Of a DNA stretch of 58,343 nt, positions 26,676-32,685 are shown one piece after another (position 1 is the stretch's first letter; every line of letters starts with the position of its first letter). A program made the position numbers and the translations under genes. The notes beneath the pieces are model-generated. The model was not told the origin of the DNA. It worked only from the letters and a program-made list of their open reading frames with translations, and ran no database searches. This DNA comes from CAZIUL01 sp964542475. GTDB taxonomy: Bacteria > Planctomycetota > B15-G4 > CAYZWU01. The DNA is taken from contig CAZIUL010000026.1 in the NCBI GenBank assembly GCA_964542475.1, positions 1-58,343 on the forward strand. Reading direction: 5' to 3'.

Positions 26676-28106
26676 ATGAAACCAAAAACAGCCATACGAT
26701 CTTCGCGCTCCATCGGAATTCGCCTCGGTATCACAGGTTTCATCGGCTTGGTAATCTGGTTCATTCCCGCGCCGGAAGATGTCACTCCGGAGGCCTGGCA
26801 CCTGTTCGCCATTTTCGTGGCCACCATTGTCGGCCTCGTGCTCGAACCTTTGCCGATGGGGGCGGTGGCTGTCTGCGGAATCACCGCGGTTACCCTTACC
26901 CGAACACTCAGCCTCAACGACGCGCTCGGAGGCTTCAGCCACCCGGTTATCTGGCTGGTCGTGATGGCGTTTTTTATCTCACGCGGCTTTATACGGACAG
27001 GCTTGGGCCCCAGGATCGCCTATACATTCATGAAGCTGCTCGGCCGACGGTCGCTGGGCCTCGGCTACAGCCTGGTCGCCACCGACCTGGTGCTGGCCCC
27101 GGCGATACCAAGCAACACCGCCCGGGCCGGCGCCGTGATTTTCCCCATCGTGAAATCGGTGGCCGAGGCGTTCGGCAGCAATACAAACGACGGCACCGCG
27201 CGCCGAATCGGCGCGTTCCTCATCTTGAACTCCTTCTACGGCAACCTGATCACCAGCGCCATGTTCCTGACCGCCATGGCAGCCAACCCTTTATCGGTGC
27301 AAATGGCTGCCGAGTTCGGGATCGAGATCACATGGATGCGCTGGGCCGTGGCCGCCGTGGTCCCCGGCCTGGTCAGCCTGCTTGTGGTGCCGTACGCGCT
27401 TTACCGGCTCTACCCGCCCCAAATCAAGGAAACCCCGCGCGCACCCGAAATAGCTGCCGACCGCCTGAAGGAGATGGGTCCGCTCAAGCGCGGAGAAGCG
27501 ATAATGCTGGGAACCTTTATCCTGCTCCTGTTGCTGTGGATCTTCGGCAAACAGTTACACGTTCATTCCGCTGTCGCCGCTTTGGCCGGGCTGGCCATCC
27601 TCCTGTTGACGAGAATCCTCTCATGGGAAGACATCCTTGCCGAGCGAGGCGCGTGGGACACCTTTATCTGGCTGTCAACACTGGTCATGATGGCCACTTA
27701 CCTGAACCGGTTCGGGCTGGTCGACTGGTTCAGCGCCTCGATCGGCGGGCTGTTCACCGGTATTGGCTGGATTCCCGCTTTCCTGGCCCTCGCCCTGATC
27801 TATTTCTACAGCCATTATTTTTTCGCCGGCAACACGGCGCAAATCAGTTCGATGTATGCCCCGTTCCTGGGCGTAGCCCTGGCCGTTGGAACGCCGCCGC
27901 TCCTTGCCGCCCTGGTTCTCGCCTTTTTCAGCAACCTCTTCAGCAGCATGACCCACTACAGCACCGGTCCCGCCCCGGTTCTGTTCGGCGCGGGGTATGT
28001 GCGCCTTGCCGACTGGTGGAAGCTGGGCGCCTTCATCAGCGTGTTGAACATAATCATCTGGCTCGGTATCGGCGGCTTGTGGTGGAAACTGCTGGATATC
28101 TGGTGA
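26676..28106 (+). CDS. DASS family dicarboxylate/anion:Na+ symporter (CitT-like)
   Basis: 476 residues with about 11-13 membrane helices. The DASS signatures include the first Ser-Asn-Thr motif IPSNTARAGAVIFPI and the partner region ISSMYAPFLGVALAVGTPP, where both hairpins of the inverted-repeat fold bind the carboxylate and sodium. HYFFAGNTAQ and SSMTHYSTGPAPV are also typical. It would import succinate-, tartrate- or citrate-like anions. The neighbouring CoA-transferase suggests that the imported acid is activated to a CoA ester. Confidence 0.9.
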   Translation: MKPKTAIRSSRSIGIRLGITGFIGLVIWFIPAPEDVTPEAWHLFAIFVATIVGLVLEPLPMGAVAVCGITAVTLTRTLSLNDALGGFSHPVIWLVVMAFFISRGFIRTGLGPRIAYTFMKLLGRRSLGLGYSLVATDLVLAPAIPSNTARAGAVIFPIVKSVAEAFGSNTNDGTARRIGAFLILNSFYGNLITSAMFLTAMAANPLSVQMAAEFGIEITWMRWAVAAVVPGLVSLLVVPYALYRLYPPQIKETPRAPEIAADRLKEMGPLKRGEAIMLGTFILLLLLWIFGKQLHVHSAVAALAGLAILLLTRILSWEDILAERGAWDTFIWLSTLVMMATYLNRFGLVDWFSASIGGLFTGIGWIPAFLALALIYFYSHYFFAGNTAQISSMYAPFLGVALAVGTPPLLAALVLAFFSNLFSSMTHYSTGPAPVLFGAGYVRLADWWKLGAFISVLNIIIWLGIGGLWWKLLDIW

Positions 28107-28137
28107 GGGGTGAAAGGTAAAAAAGTAGACGGAGCAC

Positions 28138-28331
28138 TTAACCTTAATGCGTCAAAAGCTTCGAGCAGAAATGGCCAAGAGTGCGTCAGCTACAGCATAA
28201 AATCGGTTTTTTGTCCCGGAACTTAAGTGCATCTTATGTGAGGAGACGGAAAATTGGTTTTATGTTGTAGATGGCGTGCTATCGGCCAAGCGAAGCGTTT
28301 TATGCCGAAGCTTTTGACGCATTAAGGTTAA
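28138..28331. repeat. Palindromic TTAA-bounded element, family A, copy A1
   Basis: 194 bp with terminal inverted repeats TTAACCTTAATGCGTCAAAA and on to CTTCG (25 bp, perfect). The interior also folds back imperfectly: CTACAGCATAAAATCGG faces CCAATTTTCCGTCTCC-side sequence with GTTGTAG. It is the inverted twin of 29641-29834. Its final TTAA is also the first TTAA of a family B element. Confidence 0.88.
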
Positions 28332-28396
28332 CCCGCTTGTTTCATACTCTTCTGCTGCGGCACCTCGTGACGAAGAGGATGAAATAAGCGGGTTAA
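28328..28396. repeat. Palindromic TTAA-bounded element, family B, minimal copy
   Basis: 69 bp from TTAACCCGC to GCGGGTTAA. The arms TTTCATACTCTTC and GAAGAGGATGAAA pair almost perfectly. It equals the full B copies without their inner palindrome, so the full form is this element with a second palindrome nested inside. It ends 9 nt before the stop codon of the leftward amidotransferase gene. Confidence 0.85.
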
Positions 28397-28405
28397 CAGT
28401 GGGAA

Positions 28406-29452
28406 TTATCCCAGTTCATCCAGCAGCTCTTTTGCAGCGTCCTTGACAAGTTTAGGATCCTCTACCTTGAAAAAAGAGTCCTCCACTTTTTCCCGTGTAG
28501 TCAGGCCTGCTCTGATGGTGTTCGAGTAGATCCTGCCATAGTCTGTTAATCCGTAGGCTTCCTTGTGCCTGTAAGCAGCCAGCGCCTCGAGCCTGCAGTC
28601 AAAGCGCATCGGCAGGGGATGATCATCCGGTTTTCTCCAACCGGTGTTCTCCTCGAGGATTTTCTGAACATGATAAATATCCCAACTGATATATTTGGAC
28701 ATATCCAGGTATTCTGTCGGCTTGGTCCCGTTTTCACCAGTGAATTGTATTGGACCTATCACTTCATAGCTTTTTTTGCTGAACTCCCCATATTCTTTAC
28801 GCAGCTTGCCGAGGTTCTTCCACGCCAGAACCATGTGGACCACTGAGGCGGGCCATTTGTAAACAGGAACCTTCAAAACCTGTTTAATGAATATGACGAA
28901 TTTCTTGTACCTGTACCGCTTTTCCATTTCTTTTTCATATATGTTGGTTCCAGCCAGAACAAATGGAGTTCGTCCCCTGATATTGGTGTCATTATAAATG
29001 AGAGACAGGACCGTCTGGCAGGGAAGGCAAACACCCCAGAAATTCCATGTATTTGACGTGGCTTTAATAAAGCGCTTGATATATTTTGTTTCAAACATCC
29101 CCTTGGATCCGAACCTTATCAACTCCACACCCAGTTCCTCACATAGCTTCTCCTGGTTGTCAACAGCGACTTTATGTGCAAATCCATTGTTATAGTTTAT
29201 TGCTATCACATTGAGGTTGAACTCTTTTATGGCGAGATAAAGTTGATAACAACTGTCGAGTCCCCCGCTGAGAAAAGAGATGCAGTCATACTTGGCGCTT
29301 CCCCTTCTTGAATCAAAAATATCCCTCAATTCTTTAACAGGCAAAAGATCGGGCGCCGGCCATCCGATTTTACAGTAGTTGCAAATATTATCCGCATCGA
29401 GAACCACGCCTGGATAAGTATCCGGCGACAGGCATCTGTTGCAATGTATCAC
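28406..29452 (-). CDS. N-acetyl sugar amidotransferase (PseA/WbpG-like PP-loop enzyme)
   Basis: 348 residues from a GTG start with AAGGAG 7 nt upstream. The PP-loop SGGLDS (about residue 62) binds ATP; N-terminal cysteine pairs CNRC and CNYC and a later CLPCQT probably bind zinc or a cluster. The family uses ATP and ammonia from a glutaminase to convert an acetamido group on nucleotide sugars to an acetamidino group in O-antigen and flagellin glycans. The usual HisH/HisF-like partners are absent. Its base composition is visibly more AT-rich than its neighbours, and it is enclosed by inverted copies of repeat A, so it looks acquired. Confidence 0.82.
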   Translation of the reverse strand: MIHCNRCLSPDTYPGVVLDADNICNYCKIGWPAPDLLPVKELRDIFDSRRGSAKYDCISFLSGGLDSCYQLYLAIKEFNLNVIAINYNNGFAHKVAVDNQEKLCEELGVELIRFGSKGMFETKYIKRFIKATSNTWNFWGVCLPCQTVLSLIYNDTNIRGRTPFVLAGTNIYEKEMEKRYRYKKFVIFIKQVLKVPVYKWPASVVHMVLAWKNLGKLRKEYGEFSKKSYEVIGPIQFTGENGTKPTEYLDMSKYISWDIYHVQKILEENTGWRKPDDHPLPMRFDCRLEALAAYRHKEAYGLTDYGRIYSNTIRAGLTTREKVEDSFFKVEDPKLVKDAAKELLDELG

Positions 29453-29640
29453 ACTTGTACTCCTTCACTTGGGGAACCACATATATACTATAGAACTTTA
29501 ATATACTACATTTCATTGATATTCAAACAACCTATTAATACTTATAATTAAGGTATTTATATTTCCAGCTCCACGACAATGTGAACGAACATTGTTCTTT
29601 ATTCTAAAAATGTAACCCATTTGACTTTTGTGGTTGAAAC

Positions 29641-29834
29641 TTAACCTTAATGCGTCAAAAGCTTCGGCATAAAACGCTTCGCTTGGCCGATAGCACGCCA
29701 TCTACAACATAAAACCAATTTTCCGTCTCCTCACATAAGATGCACTTAAGTTCCGGGACAAAAAACCGATTTTATGTTGTAGCTGACGCACTCTTGGCCA
29801 TTTCTGCTCGAAGCTTTTGACGCATTAAGGTTAA
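29641..29834. repeat. Palindromic TTAA-bounded element, family A, copy A2 (inverted to A1)
   Basis: 194 bp, the reverse complement of A1 with only one or two visible differences. It lies about 190 nt upstream of the start of the amidotransferase gene. With A1 it brackets that gene in inverted orientation, like the ends of a compound mobile element. No transposase is encoded between them. The remaining intergenic sequence at 29453-29640 and 29835-29924 shows nothing recognisable. Confidence 0.88.
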
Positions 29835-29924
29835 CTATCAAAGTGCCATTGCGAAGCGATGGATGCTCGTAAATCGGCGGTTTTCGGCTGAAAAAGGTCG
29901 TTGGTCCAATACAGGGATGTGGAA

Positions 29925-30104
29925 TTAACCCGCATATTTCATCCTCTTCTGCTGCGGCACCGTAAACTGCGCTGTGGCTGCGTTTCATGCCAGGAGACGA
30001 TCCTCAACCTGTAGGAACAGGCCTGCGGTCGTCTCCTGACATGCGCCTTGCCACAACACAGTTTACGGCACCTCGCGACGAAGAGTATGAAATAAGCGGG
30101 TTAA
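29925..30104. repeat. Palindromic TTAA-bounded element, family B, full copy B2
   Basis: 180 bp, nearly identical to the copy at 10613-10793, including the nested CAGGAGACGATCC palindrome. Its final TTAA (30101-30104) contains the TAA stop codon of the leftward fdhD gene. Confidence 0.85.
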
Positions 30105-30940
30105 ACGCTCTGTCCCCTTTTTTGGATAACGCGGACCGGATGGGTGAACACGGTTGCGCGTGTTTCACGCACGAATGCACAAAGCGTGATACCGCAGTTT
30201 TGAGCCACGTCTATGGCCATTGATGTGGGAGCTGATACCGCTGTAATCAGTTCGATCCCCGCCCGCGCGCACTTGCCGACCATCTCCAGGCTGAGCCTGC
30301 TGGTCAGCGCCGCCCCGTGGCCGGCTGTTTTGATGTCCGCCAGCACGCATTTGCCGATTGCTTTGTCGAGCGCGTTATGGCGACCGACGTCTTCAGCACA
30401 GGCGACAACCGTTCCGTTTTCATCGAAAACCGCCGCCGCATGCGTTCCACCGCTCGCTTTAAACAAACTCTGTTGCCGGCGCAGGGCTTTATAGACCGAG
30501 TGCAGCAGCCCGGCCTCTATTTTTAATGTATTGCCAACGACAGGCAAAGCGGCGACACGTTCCTTGAGACTCTCGCTCCCGCATGCGCCGCACGATGAGA
30601 CAATAAGCAGATTGCGGTCCTTGTCCTCGATTCGCGGAATCCGGTCAACAAGCCGGACACGGATCGTATTGGGATCGTCGTCGCATTCCTTGAGCGATAC
30701 AATACCGCCCATGTCATCGATGACGCCTTCAGTGAACAGGAAACCGGCTGCAAGCGCCGGCCTGTCGATCGGCGTGCATAGAAGCGTGTAACTCTCCACC
30801 CCCTCCACGTCGATGGTAACGGGGGTTTCCTCTATGACGCAAACCTCTTCGGCCTGCGGCTTATCCGCGTCATTCGCTGTAGATATACGATCCGCCCTCA
30901 CGAACCGCACTGCGTTTGGCTGGATGTCCGGGTCTTTCAT
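30101..30940 (-). CDS. fdhD: Formate dehydrogenase accessory sulfurtransferase FdhD
   Basis: 279 residues. FdhD carries sulfur from a cysteine desulfurase to the bis-MGD cofactor, which certain enzymes need as a sulfido ligand on Mo or W. Visible: LLCTPIDRPALAAGFLFTEG, the cysteine loop SSCGACGSES, ACAEDVGRHNALDKAIGK and STSRLS-equivalent LTSRLSLEMVGKC. It lies 52 nt downstream of the membrane subunit of the molybdoenzyme, which implies that this enzyme carries a sulfido-Mo centre. The last codon and stop come from repeat B2. Confidence 0.94.
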   Translation of the reverse strand: MKDPDIQPNAVRFVRADRISTANDADKPQAEEVCVIEETPVTIDVEGVESYTLLCTPIDRPALAAGFLFTEGVIDDMGGIVSLKECDDDPNTIRVRLVDRIPRIEDKDRNLLIVSSCGACGSESLKERVAALPVVGNTLKIEAGLLHSVYKALRRQQSLFKASGGTHAAAVFDENGTVVACAEDVGRHNALDKAIGKCVLADIKTAGHGAALTSRLSLEMVGKCARAGIELITAVSAPTSMAIDVAQNCGITLCAFVRETRATVFTHPVRVIQKRGQSV

Positions 30941-30992
30941 GGCGATCTCACAGGGCTCAAGCGTATAAACGGATCACCCAAAATGACCGGCA

Positions 30993-31952
30993 TTACCGGG
31001 GCGGGAGCATGCCGATGCCCGGTTTCGGCACTTTGGGCCGGTGAATCCGGCGAAACTGAAAACCGGCAATATTCAGCGTTGGCAATGTGCCGCAGATCAA
31101 TATCGCCTGTCGCAGCACAAGGCCGCCCACCAGGCCGAGCAAAGCACCAATCATTGTGATTGCAAGAACGCCGCTGCTTCCGATTCCGTCCGCAAAAACA
31201 AGCATCAGCATGAGAACCAGCGGTGCTGCCAATCCCAGGATGAAGTACCCTAAAACGAACATCCGCTTGCGCAGAATTCGTTCCGCAGACTCCCGCGAGT
31301 CAGGCTGCCGGAATGCGGCCTGCAGGAAAAACAGGATGGCCAGCACCTCCACCACCACTAGTCCGACCGCTTCAACGGCCATCGTGTGCTGAGAGGCCTG
31401 GACAGCTTCGGTTTCACCGAACAACGCCACCCCGATCACGATTGCGAAATGGCCGGTCACCATTGCCGAGATCACAAAAAGCACGGGGACCACACCCGAG
31501 CGCCAGAACGGAATGCCCTTGGACGCGCTGAGCAGGATGCCGGTGTAGGCCATGGTCCCGATGGCGAAGACGATCCCGGCTATGGCGATGATCTTAACCG
31601 GTGTTCCCCCAACATCGGTAAACTCACGCAGGATCAGGTGAAGGAACGACAAAACCATGAAGGTGGAGATTATCCAGGTGCCCCGGGCGATCCATGAAGT
31701 CCCCGGCTTCATTCCCGCAAGAACGGCGCGGCCTGGTACACCAAGATCCGCAATGAGACAAACGGTCCCAACCAGAAGCGCAGGGAAACCGATCCACAAC
31801 CCCACGGTTGTGGTCAGCCCAAGGCCCGCCCCCATGAAGCTGTTGATGGCTGCGATCGTGTAAGCACCGCCGCCCACTCCTCCCAAAAACAAGTAAATAG
31901 CAATAAGCCAACCCCAGTCAAGTTGCAGCTGACCATTGACTTTCGGATCCAC
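30993..31952 (-). CDS. NrfD/PsrC-type membrane subunit (PadD-like)
   Basis: 319 residues with about nine membrane helices. The N-terminus WGWLIAIYLFLGGVGGGAYT is the NrfD/PolD family signature with its glycine-rich helix. Such subunits anchor iron-sulfur proteins and exchange electrons with menaquinone. Gene order and size (about 34 kDa) match the membrane subunit of phenylacetyl-CoA:acceptor oxidoreductase as well as polysulfide-reductase-type enzymes. It follows the four-cluster ferredoxin subunit by 57 nt. Confidence 0.87.
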   Translation of the reverse strand: MDPKVNGQLQLDWGWLIAIYLFLGGVGGGAYTIAAINSFMGAGLGLTTTVGLWIGFPALLVGTVCLIADLGVPGRAVLAGMKPGTSWIARGTWIISTFMVLSFLHLILREFTDVGGTPVKIIAIAGIVFAIGTMAYTGILLSASKGIPFWRSGVVPVLFVISAMVTGHFAIVIGVALFGETEAVQASQHTMAVEAVGLVVVEVLAILFFLQAAFRQPDSRESAERILRKRMFVLGYFILGLAAPLVLMLMLVFADGIGSSGVLAITMIGALLGLVGGLVLRQAILICGTLPTLNIAGFQFRRIHRPKVPKPGIGMLPPR

Positions 31953-32009
31953 GGCATTTCTCCTAAATTTCGCTCATATGTCCCTGGCTTGTACGAGTTC
32001 TTCTTGTGA

Positions 32010-32678
32010 TTACCTCGGGTAGAGATAGTAAACCTTGGGTTTGTTTCCGAACTCGGGGTTCAGAACCTGCCCGCGTTCCTTCTTGATCAGAATGGATATT
32101 TCGCTGTCAGGATCGTTGAGATCTCCAAAGGTCCGGGCCTTGGCCGAGCAAGCTTCAACGCACGCCGGCTTCAGGCCTTCGGCAACCCGGTCCAGACAGA
32201 AATCACATTTTGTCGCCACACCGACGCCTGATTTCTCCTCCCACTCTTTCTTCTGGAACTCCTCCAACGGCGAAAGCGGGAGCCCGTCTGGGAAGTAGCT
32301 CTCCCATTTTTCCACGCTGTACCTCGAGCCGTAAGGACACCCCATGACACAGTACTTGCACCCCATGCACTTGTCCTTTTCGACAACGATAATCCCGTCA
32401 TCCCGTTTTTGTGTGGCGCCGGTCGGACAGACCTCCAGGCACGAAGGCTCATCGCAATGCATGCAAAGAACCGGGAGAGCCTGCCGAACGGTATTGGGGT
32501 ATGTCCCCACCTCGCTCATCAGGACACGCGCCCAGAAAACCCCCGGGGGGGTGTGGTTTGTCGTTTTACAGGCCATGGTGCAGGTGTAGCACCCGTAACA
32601 CCTCTTGAGATCGATGACCATTCCGTATTGAGTCATGTCTGTTTCCAATCTTAACGTTGTTCCTGCGTTCCCACTCAT
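32010..32678 (-). CDS. Four-cluster ferredoxin-type electron-transfer subunit (PadC-like)
   Basis: 222 residues with sixteen cysteines in four groups: CYGCYTCTMACK, CMHCDEPSCLEVCP, CMGCKYCVMGCP and CDFC with CVEAC, so four [4Fe-4S] clusters as in DmsB/PsrB/NrfC. It links the catalytic subunit to the NrfD-type subunit. It has no signal peptide. The internal Met opening MTQYGMVIDL (residue 15) could be the true start; both fit the 8-nt gap after the catalytic gene. Confidence 0.9.
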   Translation of the reverse strand: MSGNAGTTLRLETDMTQYGMVIDLKRCYGCYTCTMACKTTNHTPPGVFWARVLMSEVGTYPNTVRQALPVLCMHCDEPSCLEVCPTGATQKRDDGIIVVEKDKCMGCKYCVMGCPYGSRYSVEKWESYFPDGLPLSPLEEFQKKEWEEKSGVGVATKCDFCLDRVAEGLKPACVEACSAKARTFGDLNDPDSEISILIKKERGQVLNPEFGNKPKVYYLYPR

Positions 32679-32685
32679 GGTTCGC

